Assembly: GCA_963170055.1 (NCBI GenBank)
Contig: CAUJGJ010000037.1
Span: 1,051,601 to 1,115,600 of the forward strand
Origin: Halisarca cf. caerulea
Taxonomy: Eukaryota > Porifera > Demospongiae > Chondrillida > Halisarcidae
DNA length: 64,000 nucleotides
Direction: 5' to 3'
The notes under the pieces are model-generated. The model searched no databases. It saw only the letters and a program-made list of their open reading frames with translations, and had not been told where the DNA came from. This document shows positions 1 to 14,100 of the stretch, piece by piece. The translations under genes were made by a program, and so were the position numbers. Within the stretch, counting starts at the first letter, position 1. Each line of letters starts with the position of its first letter.

Positions 1-6
1 TTTTAC

Positions 7-3000
7 CTCCAGTGGCCACATAGTATGTGTCATCTGACAAGTCCCTTGACAAACCAAAATCAGCAATCTGCATAGTAAAACATCCACATGAAGACCCTAC
101 AGATGGGCATTGGCTTTCATAAATTTACTTTGCATTTCAGGTTTTTGTCCAAAAGTATATTCCTTGAAGCTAAATCTCGATGAACAAACCCTTTCTTCGA
201 CAGGTATTTCATGCCATCAGCAACCGCACGACAGAATGACAAGAGTGTGGACGGAAAATTATCCTCAATCTTCTTTAGATTGCTATGATGCATGAAAGGG
301 AACAAAGTTAATTGTTCATCAGTGCTAAAACACTGAGCAAAACACTAAAACAAATACCGTTGTTGGTGCAAATAGCTTTCCAGATCTCCTTTGTGAAGGA
401 ATTCCAGTATAAGCATAGCCTGAGCAGGAATAAAGCGGATAAAACGTGCACACGGTACCACATGTTACAAGTCTTAACTAAAACATTAGCAAACTCTGGT
501 ATGCTCTATGTACGCACTCTGCACAAGTACATACAACAATCCACAAACACAATCTGAAGTTCTTACCGGATCACTTAGAGTGACAGCTCCGATCAATCGT
601 ACAACATTTGGATGTCTAAACTGGTTCATAATAGTAGCTTCTCTGAGAAATTTAACTCTTTCACTGGGATCAGATTTTTGTTGCAGAAGTTTGACAGCTA
701 CATCTTGTGGGCCGTATGGACTATCCCAAACTCCTTTGTACACTTCCCCAAATGCACCAGATCCCAGAATAGCACTCTTCCTATGCATCACATAATGAAA
801 TCAATTTTAGTTTAACAGAGAGTTGGCAATATAGCAGGACAATTCATCAAGCCATCACCTGATAACTTGAGGCGGTATCTCTATGCACTTGGTTTCTGAC
901 AACTGATCATAAAGATCTTCAACTCTGTTTCGCGGTTCAGTATACTGCACATGCTCATATGCAGACATGCTATCATATCCTGAGCACTGAGCAGAAAAGA
1001 TGGTAATATGTAAGACTTAGTAAAAACACGTAAATATAGTCAAACAGACATGCTCACCAGGGATAATATGTCACCCTCAGCTTCTTTCCCACATAGTGGC
1101 ATACTTGACTGCACTCGAAGAGTCTTCAAAACAAAAAAAGTACAATATCAGTATATAAACAAAGTGCTTTAAATGCAACTTTAGGACAGCAACAATAAAT
1201 TGAAAGGCTTAAAAATATCAGATCTCACCTGACCAGGAACGTATCCATAGGAGTAACCACTTGTAGGATTGATATTGGACATAAACTCGTAATGATTATC
1301 ACACTGTGGCACTAGAGAAATGCCAGGTTCTTCATAAGCCTTGGCAGTTGTATGGAATAATGGTTTTTCATATCCATTTGCCATCACATTCTCACTAGCA
1401 TAATCGTATACATGAGTTTCTGTCAAACCATTGTTTCTAATGGTCAATCCTTGATTGGTAGTACCAGCTGCTGTATACATCAGAGAGACAGCACCTGCAG
1501 CAACACAACAGAAAATGCACTCTCAATTTCACAAAGCTACCACTGAAACATGATTCACATGTATAGATACTGCATGCCACAATATTGTTTACTGAATATG
1601 CACTTCTGGCCTTCCTCACCATCTCCATTGTTATCCTCCTTGTGGTAACTTGCTTGTGAAAATGAGTATTTTCCTTTTCTTACTTTCCACACAACCAAGG
1701 CTGCCACAAGTGAGATAGCCACTAGCAGTATTACAACAAGGACAAGCACAACCACCACAACAACAATTGTTAGATCACTAGTTTCTGTAGCTGGTGTAGC
1801 TGGTGCAGCCGGTGTAAATCTGTTGACCACTGCTGAAGATTCACCAATAGTGATGCTAGAAACAGTATTAACCCGTCTGTCTTCCGAGGTAGTTTTCACA
1901 GTAGGTGTACTCAGTGTGACAATTGATGAAGTAGTTGGAGCAATGCTGCTGACTGTGTTCATGCTGGTGGACAGCAATGTCATGGTACTCAACAGTGAAG
2001 AAGTAATGAATGGTTCTGTGTGCAAAGAGTATAAAAGAAACTGGAAGTGAACAATTACAGAGTGTAGTATGCAGATAGTGTACATACATACTTGACCTCT
2101 ACATTGACATCATAATACAATGTAGCCTACTCAATTCAAATCTTCTTAATTCAATTATTTGTTCAATTCTAATAGAATTTTAATTTCCCATGTACTTGCA
2201 ATATATAGAATTTGTAGAGAATTTCCTCTTAACTCAAAAGTAATGCAAAATTAATTATGAATACAGAAAAATCTAAAATAGGAGACTATGATATAAGCAT
2301 AGAACTGTCAATCTAGTCTTTCTAAATGATCAATTTCCAGCTATTCTACTGCATATTGCTGATCTCTTAGAGTTACAATATATCAACATGTTCCATATAG
2401 TTTTTTTGTATTTGAAACCTCCATCTACGTATTATTCAGCCGACATTTACCGTCCATTTTTTTATGGTGACATCTAGCATGTAGGGAATTCAACATTAGC
2501 CATACAACATATGGATACCTGGATACTGACTCATACGTAATTCAAAATTCCTGTTATTTCAAACTTCTTGATGGTCCCCCATGCAGAAATTTGAAATACA
2601 CTAGTGGACTATATGGTACCATACATACATTGCTACAGACTTGCATGCAGGGGTTTGATGAGATGTGACCTGAACTCACCAAACACTACTGTAACAAGTG
2701 GAGATGATTGCACTGCAGCCATGTTGGATACTGTGACAGTCGGTGCACTATTTCCTTGAGAATAAAGACTAAAACCTGACGTAGAGATCCACAAAGGTTC
2801 CAGCTGGCGGTCGGGAATGTATATCCCAACAACATCTCCTGCTGACACAGTCATCGATGCTGGAACTTGAGCCAATACTTCATCATTTGTTTTGGTATAA
2901 GTCACCTCACTGATATGTGTATGATGATCATTTATAGGCCTCCAAACTTGCATGAGCACTCTCTGATTGTTACCACCTGATTCCAGTCCTACTTTCCATT

Positions 3001-3813
3001 CCGTAATGACACCATCACATTCAAACATCAAATCAGGAGCAATGTATAGGCGATTATCATCCATTTTATCTCCACACGCAAACTGAAAATCCTTAAAATT
3101 ATTTAAGCAACCTAAAACGAACAAGGTTAATTTTCAGTAGACTGGAAAAATCAGAAATATATATATCAAATAATATCTAATATAAAAGTATGCACATACG
3201 TACCTGTTTCACTACTTGGTATAGATGATGATGAAACTGTTGATGCAAGTGGTTCTGCAAATCAAGCACAATTGCATGTCACAGATTTACTACAATTGTA
3301 GTAAAATTCTATCTACCACAGCCATATATTGTACTTAATACACTTGTTAGTGTAAGTTCCTAACAAACGTACCAAATGAGACTGATATAAGGGGAGATGA
3401 CATGTAGGAAGTTGATATATCAATTGTAGATTTTGGAGTCTGACGGTCTCCAGATCGAGTTCCACCATACATGATGTGGTCAGCCATTGACACCCAACGC
3501 ATCTTCAGGCCCTCACCTCCAGGTCGTGGATTGTAAAACCCTACTATATCTCCAGCTAAAGCTGGCATACTCACTGGAACCTCAACCACCTCTCCATCAG
3601 TTATCTTTTCATATAGAGTTTCGTTAACACGAGTATAGCTGCTTCCACTCCATCTCCATAGTTGAAGATAAACAGATTGGCCAGTTTTGTCCTCTACTCC
3701 AATCTTCCAGCTTCTGATGATCCCATCTTCAGTAAAATTTAGGTTTGGAGCAATATACTGCACTCCATCTTCAACCTGAGTCTCGGGCACACAGACAAAG
3801 TCCCTAAATGCGG
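7..3813 (-). CDS. Receptor tyrosine kinase RTK-A, partial (3' end outside window, 5' end unresolved)
   Basis: A transmembrane tyrosine kinase, expected to phosphorylate protein tyrosines at the plasma membrane. My exon model in gene order is 3813-3373, 3254-3204, 3111-2680, 2015-1620, 1494-1229, 1123-1058, 986-859, 780-567, 419-358, 282-129, 67-7, with consistent phases and GT-AG borders. Exons 1 and 3 each encode about 145 residues of one extracellular module (shared 'YIAP.L.F..DG.I..WK.G' pattern) that I cannot name. A Ser/Thr-rich stalk and a Val/Leu membrane segment followed by 'WKVRKGK' come next (exon 1620-2015). The juxtamembrane part has many tyrosines (YEKP, YEEP, YTEP). Kinase motifs are [28 protein letters not shown] and ADFGLSRDL. 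The activation-segment exon ends at position 7 with a donor, so the C-lobe lies beyond the window. I found no convincing signal-peptide exon upstream of 3813. The kinase call is firm; the ectodomain identity is open. Confidence 0.85.
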
Positions 3814-4631
3814 CTACATGCAGACAGGATGGAGGGAAAGTATGCACATCCAAAGAACCAAACAACACACAAAATTTGTACATGCATATTGATGTGTATG
3901 TAGAAAACAATATCTGACAGTAATGCAGACAAAAACCCTTTAGAATTACAATTCGCATGATTCTTGTACAAGTATGTAAAAGTAAATATGTACTTTTGAA
4001 TGGCTAGCCATTACATAATGATGTTCCGAAGAATGATGAATTGTGTTAGATAAGAGCTTCAAAGCTATGACTTGTACTCCTTGCTAGCAAGGGTTGACAA
4101 AGTACATCTGACTGCTTTCCCCAGCTTCAGCTTGTACCAATGTACTGAGCCCTGGTCCCCATGAACATCCCAGTGGTAGTAGTAACAGCGGTGTCTTGTT
4201 GTTACGGATGCACAAGTACAGAGCAACATTGAAGTCACCTTTGCAGAGAGCAACATCATGTTCTGCTCTTACATGTGACGTAGCCAGATGGTACATGACC
4301 GTGCATAGGTAGACTACATAGATCCATGTTTTGAACAGGTGGCTTAAAGACTAATCACAATATACAGTGGATCAAGCCTGATAATACAAATCTTATATAA
4401 AAGACCCACATATAAACTTCGGTTACTAGGCTTCTTTTAGGTTACACAAGCCTATAGTTTGACAAGGAAAACCTACAACAAAGGCAACAAGGAAACAGGA
4501 TACATAAAGAGGCATGTAGACAGAGTAGAAAAGAGAATAAAGAATTTCACAAAGTTGATAGATTGTAGTTAAGTCAAAGTCATGCAGAAAAAAGAATTGA
4601 TCAATTGAAAAAAGAATATCTTAAATAAAAA

Positions 4632-4848
4632 TACAGTAAAACCTGTCTTAAAGACCAGTCGCATAGAAAGACTACATACCTGTATATAGAGTAGACTGGT
4701 TCATAGTCCACTTCAGTTGTACTAAAGTACCTCTGTACAAGGACCACCTGCTTACAGGGACCACAATTGCTTGCAAGTAATTGTGGTCCTCGTAAGCAGG
4801 TGGTCCTTGCATGGTCCCTTGAATGGTCGTCGTAGACAGGTTTTACTC
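4632..4848. mobile_element. MITE with 'tacagtaaaacctgtctta' terminal inverted repeat
   Basis: The left end reads tacagtaaaacctgtcttaa. The right end, 'gtagacaggttttact', is its reverse complement, with the last bases decayed. An internal inverted repeat around 4741-4806 ('ggaccacctgcttac' against 'gtaagcaggtggtcc') makes it fold on itself. It belongs to the same family as 13295-13459. There is no coding capacity. Confidence 0.7.
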
Positions 4849-6160
4849 GGGTAATAGGTACACTACTACAGCAAACTCCGGATACTTATCAAAGTAACAA
4901 TAATAGGCTGGCAAGGCTGATGGGTGGAGAAGTGATCGCTGGTCTACGACTATCCGAGGACTATCCATGAGTGCAGCACTAAACAGAATTTGTCTTAAGC
5001 TTGTTCATCTTGTACTATAAAGTTCACAAGTAATCATTGTACGGATTTAAGCCTGCAAAAGATTATAATACTCTTCGATTCTGCATAGTTCGAGAGTACA
5101 AGGTGATCAAAGACGCATCTGGTCGCTATATCCTTTTACGGATTTACTTATCCTTTTACGATGATAGTTCACAGAGCACAGAAATCTTACCGAAGCTCGA
5201 GTGTAACAATAGCGATCCAACAAAGATGAAGTGCCATACAAAACTGTATCTGCTCCGTGTGCAGATACCCCAAACCATTTTTCGATATACAGGACTCGTT
5301 CCTTCACACCCACACACGAGCTGAGCGTGTTTGGTATGAGGGTCTATGGGCTGACGTGCATCAGCGAAGTGCTGTATCTATGCGTGAGAAACCTGGGTAG
5401 GTGTCTATAATATAGATACATAAAGAAATAACAGCTCCTATATTTGGTATAGTAATTATTACAGGTTTCTGTAAAGGCATCCTTATGTATACTTCACACA
5501 TGTAGCTTAGGTTGCTATATATGATCTGTATGCATGTGCATGGTATAATTGCTATAATATATGCATTTGATGCTATATTATTACTACATATTATCATGTA
5601 CCTATCAAAACAGGACAATTAATGTCATGCATGCAAGCTATACCATTCACCAGTATAAATATGATATAAATTTCCCGTACATGTACATGTACCCCTTTCG
5701 AGAGACCACTCGATCTCGTTGAAAACACGTACATGCATAATACTTATAAGATAGGCTTTACTGGTCACTATGTACAGATATTATGCATATATATTATGTA
5801 GTGCCTCATGCATGCGCGTGTTTATATAGATCCCCTTGTCATATGCAGGGAGGGACCACATAAGAGTATACAGTGAAACATGCATGTATAAAGTCCACCC
5901 AAGTGCATGATTGTGCATGCATGGTCTTAATTAGACAGGTGGTCCTTTAGAGGTGAAATATATAATACAATTACAGTATTGCAATATAATTACAGTATTG
6001 CTCTCTAGTGGTTTCCGGACCATGCAGTCTACAGTGCACGTGGTCACTAACTATACAGGTGGTCCTTCTGTATACAGGGTGGGGTCTTTTACACATGCAC
6101 GTACATGTACGTATACTGTATACCTTTAAATTCACATGCATGCATTAATAAGGCTATACT

Positions 6161-6222
6161 CATAGACACTATAATATATATATATATATAACAGTTACAT
6201 AGTACAGTATATAGTGTCTATG
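6161..6222. repeat. Short hairpin repeat with 'catagacact' ends
   Basis: It begins catagacact and ends agtgtctatg, with an AT-rich centre, and so forms a perfect-ended hairpin. The same ends occur at 7352-7394, and a half-copy lies at 14307-14329, so this is a dispersed small family. Confidence 0.6.
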
Positions 6223-6545
6223 GTTGCATATACAGGTAACTGCTGCATGCATGGTGCATGCGCATGCATTACAGAAGCATATGCATGTACATATATTATT
6301 ATATACTGTATATATATCTGCAGTTATCTTTGGGAAAATTGAACATCATTAATAAAATTTCTCCCTGATGGACCAAGCATGCACAAAGTGATACAGAAAA
6401 AACGAAAAAATCAGTAAGAAAGTATAGTAATACATTCATGAGCAAAATACACACATACACACACACACACACACACAAATTGTCATTGTCATTTTTGATT
6501 CACAACACACAAATAATAACATAATCCTTTATAAGGAAAAACTGT

Positions 6546-7116
6546 TCAGTGATTCTCTTTTTTCCTGTACAATTGTTGCAAATCATAATACATGTCACGT
6601 GCACACTCTAGCGGAGCACCAAGCATCCTTGCTCTGGTAGGATCAGGAAGCCCGAGCAACGAAGCCTCTGGAATATCCAGTATGAATTCAGGACTCTCTG
6701 ACAACTGATTCACAATCTCTCCAAAATTTGGTCTGCTATGATGATCATAATTCCTGCAAATCAGAATAAAAAATAATGCATAAATTTAACAATCGTGATC
6801 AATAATAATGCCATTCTACAGTTTTATGGACTGACCAACAGAAGACCATTAGTCTGTAAATAGCCCTTGGACAACCCGGGGGAGGGGGTTGAACGTATCC
6901 TTTCTTCTTGGCAAATGTCTGGATAACCTGTAGGAAAGATATGTAAATGAAGCAGTATTGCACACTTCTGTATGGGTTGCAATAAAATTACAGAATTCAT
7001 AAGCAGCCAAAAATAATGACAGATGTACAAACAACTAGATGTAGTAACATTACCAGCTCTGATTATCTAAGTATAAGGATGATGTATGCACTTATGTATG
7101 TATACATGTGGCATGT

Positions 7117-7194
<78 letters not shown>

Positions 7195-8082
7195 CACTTG
7201 TGAATTGTGTGCACATACTGTAAGCATGTATATGTATGGTGTATACCGTATAAATGCTAATTTTCATGGGGCATATATTTTGCAAAAGAGGTTGGCTATA
7301 ATTTGTGATTTTATTTTTCACAAATGGACCAGTCCCTACTATATCTTAGGCCATAGACACTCTACACTACATAACGTAGTATAGAGTGTCTATGCTTAGA
7401 CAAATAAACTATGTATCTAACCAAATATTTGCAATTGAATTTTCAAGAATGCAGGCTCATTTGCAAAATTCACAAAAATAAAGTTCTGCAAAAGTTAGTG
7501 CCGATACTGTATCACTTGCCTGTAGATACATAAACACATGCACACACAAATGTAGGGGCTGCTACACATCCCATTTCTAGGCATACCTCGTTGACAGTCA
7601 GATTAGGGAAGGGCTTTTCCCCAAGTGACCATATCTCAAACATCACCATTCCATAGCTCCAAACATCACACCCGGGACTGTACTTCTTGTAAAATACAGC
7701 CTACATACAAAGGAAAAATGAAGTAGAATATACACAAATAGAGAGTAGTACTAGTACCTAGTATACAATACCTCTGGAGCAGTCCACTTCACAGGAATTC
7801 TCCCACCTGAAGAAACATAATAGTCTTCTTGGTTCAGCTCTTTCGACATCCCAAAATCAGCAATCTGAACGGAAATAAACATATAATATATATATATACA
7901 GTCAGACCTCACTTATCCGCACACATCCGTTTTGGATGAAATCGCAGATAAAGTGAGGGAACTGGATAAACGAGGGAGCAGTAGTATAGTGTACAGTAGG
8001 ATTATTGCAGATTTGTTTCAATAGAATCTACTGCGGAAGGTGAGGGAACTGGATATCTGAGGTGCGGATAAGTGAGGTCTCA

Positions 8083-8126
<44 letters not shown>

Positions 8127-11100
8127 AATCATAATTATTCAACACACATACACAAAATCACACAAGCTAAGCACCTAGTTTACAACTACCAAGTACACAC
8201 ACGCTATCGTATCTTTGAACAATCGCACTGATTCTCTGACACAATGACAAATATACTGATGAGTCATTCTTGATCAATTGGATTCTTCTGGTTACATCCT
8301 TTAAGAAAAGCACACTATCACAGGAGAATGCTCCCATTGTCTCGAAAGCTAGTGGAACCAAACGATGAGTGAATGTCAGGTCACTATATGGGCGTCTCTT
8401 CTGTCCGGAAGCATAATCGGCCACTGAGCCTGCCTGAATGACTCATCAGTATATTTGACATTGTGTCAGAGAATCAGTGCGATTATTCAAAGATACGATT
8501 GCGTGTGTGTACTTGGTAGTTGTAAACTAGGTGCTTAGCTTGTGTGATTTTGTGTATGTGTGTTGCATGATTATGATTGTTGATCAGGTTGTATGATTTT
8601 GTATATATGTGTGTGTGTGTGTGTTATAGTTATATCCCAGTACGAGCATGATATCCAGGTTATAGCACAAGACCAAGGCGAAGCCAAGGTCACGGGCGAT
8701 GACCTGGATATCATGCGAGTGAACTGCGATATAACTAACTCCTATCCCATGCAAATTGCTTTTCAATTAGTAGACTTAATTGGCAATAATTGATTTCATT
8801 AATACCAAATTGACTCTTGATTAATACCTGGTAGTTATTACCCGGAGGATAACTATCATACATGCCCAGTTTTTCCTTTGATCTTTCACAATCTGGGATA
8901 GAAATACATATATATATGCCGCTGATTGAGATTCAAAACTCGGGATCCCCAATCTTTTACCAATTGTGTCAGCGGATCAATGTATGTGTTCAGAAATTCA
9001 ACTGTGTATCTATTTTAGGTTCTAGCTGTGTATGATTATTTGTTTTCGTTGATCTGGACTTGTGTTGTGTGTCTTGTGCAGGTGCCCTCTATGATATTTT
9101 TTTTGATTGGAAAGTTATATATAGAAACATATAAACCATGGCTGCCAGGTGTATTGCGCATATATACGACTTGAACGTCAAGGTCAGAGAAAGTTTGAGG
9201 ATAGATATGCAATAAAGGCTTCTTTCAAGACTATATAAACATGAGGCTAATGAAGTGTTTCAATCACGAAAAACAGGTTTGGAAAAAGAGACTCAATTAC
9301 TGTGATTTCAAATCCTCTGATCTCTGAAAAGTAAGAGGTGGTTGGCCATGAATATTCTTGGTTGGACCCGACCACCTCCAACCAGTGTAGGCAGAACCCT
9401 GGGTTACCATGGTCCAATATGAACTGCAAGTACTGGCACTATACTTTGTACCCTGGTACTGTATGCAAACCGCTAGTAAATAGAATTCAGTTTGCACAAT
9501 CTATGGTATACATAAATACATGGACTTGTAATATGAACAAGTGAGAAAGACCATACTTTGCACTTGAAGTCATTGCTTAACAGAATGTTCCTTGCAGCTA
9601 GATCACGATGGACAAATCCTCGACGTGACAGATATCGCATGCCCTCCGCAATCTCTCCACAAAACCTCAATAACTGCTTCTTAAAGACTAAGTTAACAAC
9701 TCTTCTTGTTTGCCTGTGAATATAACAGAAAAAAAACAAACTTTTTGGGATAGTCTAACAGGTAGCGTAGGGGTATTCACACACACTATCAAGAAGGTCC
9801 AAAAAGCTTACAACATTTGCTTCTGGTTTTCCAAATATCTCAGTAAGTCTCCATTGTGCAAGTACTCAAGAAGCAAAATATTCTATTAAAGATGAACAGA
9901 GATGCATAAGAACTGCACATATTGTATAGTATGCGTCAGTACTACTTACTGGTTCCTCCAATGTCACAGCTCCAAATAACCTAACAATGTTGGGATGTTT
10001 GAACTGTGCCATGAGAGCTGCCTCTTGAAGGAATTTAACTTTCTGACTTTGTGATGTACCAGGTTTCAGCATCTTGATGGCAACATCTTTCGGGCCATAA
10101 GGAGTCTCCCAAACACCTTTAAAGACGTCTCCAAAGTAGCCAGAGCCACATCTCTTCGATTTCCTGTCAGGAAAACATGAAATCACTAATAAATGTCAAA
10201 CATATTCAAATTGATGTAAACTAAAGGCGGTACTGAGAATATGTTAAGAATACTAAGAATCCAGTGAACACATAGCAAACAAGATGGACATGCAAGACCT
10301 TTCTATGTACACCTCTTGCTAGTTAATACATACACTAGTGAGCTGAGTGGTACTTCTAGACATTTGTTCTTGGCAAGCTGGTCATAGAGCTGCTCTGTGT
10401 GTCCAGCAGGGGGAGTGAAGGGGTGACCTTCAAACTGCACACCTCCTTTATTCTACAGGACAAAGAAACACAGTCAGAGAGCTGCTTGGTAGCACCAACA
10501 CAAGAAAGTTCACCAATTCTTGCAGCGTTTCCTTCACTTCAGCTATGAGCCTCACTTTTATACCAGAGTTTCGTGCTTTCTGTAAAGAAAGTTAACATCA
10601 TTGCATGTACGTAAGTACATAACGTGATGATACAGTGTACAAAAAACTGACAAGCCAACATACCTGGGAGGGTACATACATGTATGGTGACGACTCTAGT
10701 GATGCATTCAAGGGCCTTATGGTCTGTCCCAGAGGATCCACAACTTGTGATTGGGACATCTGCACTGGAGCATAGTCTAATCCACTGTCAGATAAAGAAG
10801 TGTGTGCTGACGTCTGCATGCTTTCATAGCGGGATGTCAGTGTTTGAATGCTCTCCTCTGCTTCATAGTTTTGCGATTGGACTACATGACCTTGTACATC
10901 AGTAGAAGGATCACCATTTCCTCCACTATTGCTGTTCCCTGGAAGGTTTTGTTGACCTGATCTGTCTACCATGTAGTGCATTTCGTTATGTGAGAAAATA
11001 TCATCGTAGCCAGAAGACAACTTCCGAAGTGTAGTGTCTCCAATAGGCTGTAGTGTCTCACCTTCACTTCTGTCCAGTGCTAAGTCTATCTGGCCATTCT

Positions 11101-14100
11101 CAGTGTCTTCTTTGGTATCATCTGACTTGAGCAATGTTTCTTGCAAGCCATAGCGTTGGGGAAGAGCTTTGAGCATGCCTGGAAACATCACCTGTACAGC
11201 TCCTTTAATGGACCAAGGCCTGCGTTTTCTGTGCACATCACCATCTACACAAGTAAAACAAATCATGTAGTCAGTTTGTAGAACATGAGTAGTACAGACA
11301 GTTCGGTAGCTGACAGCAAAGCTTGAAGGGGAGGGTTATATAAAGTTAAAACTACTGAAATTCAATTCACATTGTGTATTACTGTGAAATAAGATTGTGG
11401 GGCCAATGGTATAGCCTGTGGATGCCACTTCCCTTCTCTGCACGATGCAAAGGTAGTGGGTTTAGTATTGTCTTTTATCATCAAGTTTCAATCACTTTGA
11501 GAATCCAATTATTGGTTGATAAATGTTATACACACATTCTCCTGAATGGGCTCTTGACCTTAATTCGATCAACCTTGTGAATCTGGTGAAACACAACTTC
11601 TGAGGGAACTTCAGTAGTGGACAAAGAATGAACATAGTTCGAACATTGACACTGGAAAACTACTGCTGATGTATACAGCTACAAAAACACCTCTCAATTG
11701 GCCATGAGAAGTGATTAAAATGTGAAAACGAATTCAAATGTGTAAATATACACGAGGTATTCTGAGCTATTAGCCAATCATAATAAGCTCAGGGATCACG
11801 ACACAATACACCAGTAACTAGAGTTGAATACGACAACAGGTGATCTCAGTGCTACGAAAGTACTTTTATGAACTTGTTACCCTATGTAGTAAAGTTTAGC
11901 ATATTATAACATTTAAATGAATACTTTACTATAAAATATATGTATTAGTGATATATCGGTATACACTTGATAACATCAATATATAGAACTGTCTACACAG
12001 AAATTGGGGGATTTCACAGGCTCAAATATTCTTTAATGACTACATGTACTATGTTATATAGCTTTTTGAGGTTTATTGCCTCTATTGTAACAATAGAGAC
12101 AATAGACCTGAAAAATATATATATACACATCACACAAGAGTTCACACAATGAACCTGCAGTCTGCACTGCAATGAAACTAAACTTTGAAACACTATTCCT
12201 CACATGTGGCACTTAGGCATGTATGACAATCGTCATTTGTTATCATTGCAGAAGTTTAAGATATGCATTGCGGTGACGTATGTAGCACATTAACTAATCT
12301 TAACAATACTGCAATAAGAAGACCATAGTATACAGCACTTAGTCTTGTGTAATACAGACCCACTTTTTGCCTTCATTTTATGGTGACATTGCCTCAATGG
12401 TGAGAAGGGTGAACAGCCTATACCCGACTTCTTGTGGCCACCAATTTTTTGGTGGCTAACTATATATACAGTTGTCATGGTAAAGATGATATTCATAAAC
12501 TTCAAAAGAAGAGGATACACAGGGTAGGCTGCAAGGGAATGCTAGCAAGGTGAGCTCTGCGATTATGCCTTTGATGATTACTTCTACTCGCAGCTGTTAC
12601 AGCAACAGACATGCTTTATCAAACTGAACGCATCTTTTTTTTCACTACAGTGGTACCCCTTGAGAGACCACCCTTAGGGACCTGCGTAAGGTGGTCTCTC
12701 AAAGACGCAGTCTTTGACAGGGGAAAGTAACTATGGGGCATACTACATTTGTGACCAGCAAAGCCGGTCTTACAAAGAGGTGGTCCTTCACGAGGCTGGT
12801 CCCTCAAAAGGGGTATTACTGTACATATGGCACCTTTTGCATTCAGTTTAATAAAGCATGTCTGTAGTTGTCCCAGTTGAGGGTAGAAGTAATCATCAAA
12901 GTCTTAATTGTAGAGCTCACCTTGCTAGCATTTCCTTGCACCTGCCCTGTATCTTCTTTTGAAGTTTATGAATATCATGATTACCATGACTTAGCCACCG
13001 ATTTTCAGTGGCCAGAACTATAGGCTGTTCACCTGATCCTTTCTTACCGTTGATGTGACATCACCATAAAATGGATGGGAGAAGCAGATGTGTGTTACAC
13101 AAGACTATACAGCACTACACATTCTCCATTTTCCACTGATTGCTAAAAGTGGAAGAAATGCTTTTCAAATTCTTTTCCCAAACACGAATATTTCTTGCCA
13201 TAACCTTTGGTCAACTGGTTATCAAATAGAGGAAACCAAATTAATGTTGAATCATAAATTTTTGTATCTCAATCACTGTGATAGGTAACATACATACAGT
13301 GAAACCTGTCTTAAAGACCACCTGTCTATAGAGACCACTGTAGGCTGTTCCATGGGCCATCTCAGTGATACTAATGCACCTCTGTATAAGGACCACCTGT
13401 CTACAAAGACTGCCATCACTTGGTCCCTTGAGTGGTCGTTATAGACAGGTTTTACTGTATGTTCACTATAGGATTGGTATGAGCTGGAATACATAATAAT
13501 TGTGTTATGTACATTGTTCTATATTGTTATATTCAGGTAACTTCCAGATCAAAAAAAACTCTGAAACAAAATTTAAAATCCATGTCACTTATACCACAGA
13601 TTTCTCTCCTAAGATCCAAAAAAGACTAAGGTAACCTACTCACCATCCGTAGACGTCCGTCTCATGCTTCTCGACACTCTAGTATCATCGAACTGGTGGC
13701 TATCTACTTGTGATCGACGCCAGAACTGCAATGAACTACGGCGCTCGCGGCCATCCAACTTTAAACTCCGTGTACGAGGAACAACGTTGACTCTCTCGTC
13801 CGTCACGTACAGATATGTTGATTGATCGTCTCGATCTCCTACGTTCGTTATTCTCATTTCTCCAGCAATGTGGTAGAATGGCTGCTCTTCTCCACCTCCG
13901 ATATTGCTGGATTCATGCCCATTCGATCCTAGATGATGTGTTGAACTACCAGCCGCATCTATGGAATCAGGAGGATCCCGATTAGTCGTTGACTGTTTTA
14001 ATCTTCTGGCAAACCTGACCCGATCAACAACAACTGCGATGACAACGAATCCGATCAGGATAAAGGTGACGACCACACCAGAAACAACTCCACCAGCTAT

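Larger units (their letters stand above)
3814..6545. other. Intergenic region between RTK-A and RTK-B
   Basis: No gene is recognised here. The 5' end of RTK-A (signal peptide, promoter) should lie in this stretch, but no exon can be assigned. A minus-strand open stretch at 4084-4296 and a plus-strand one at 5037-5324 resemble nothing I know and have no supporting context. The region holds a MITE (4632-4848), relics of the same 'ggtggtcc' repeat family near 5930-6080, an A/T hairpin (6161-6222) and a short (AC)n run near 6450-6478. Confidence 0.6.

Noticed and set aside
4084..4296. Possible signal-peptide or ectodomain exon of RTK-A on the minus strand
   Set aside because: No donor in the required phase 1 and no convincing hydrophobic leader could be found.
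7016..7384. 122-codon plus-strand open frame rich in Cys-Val repeats
   Set aside because: It is the (TG)n microsatellite read as codons, inside an RTK-B intron.
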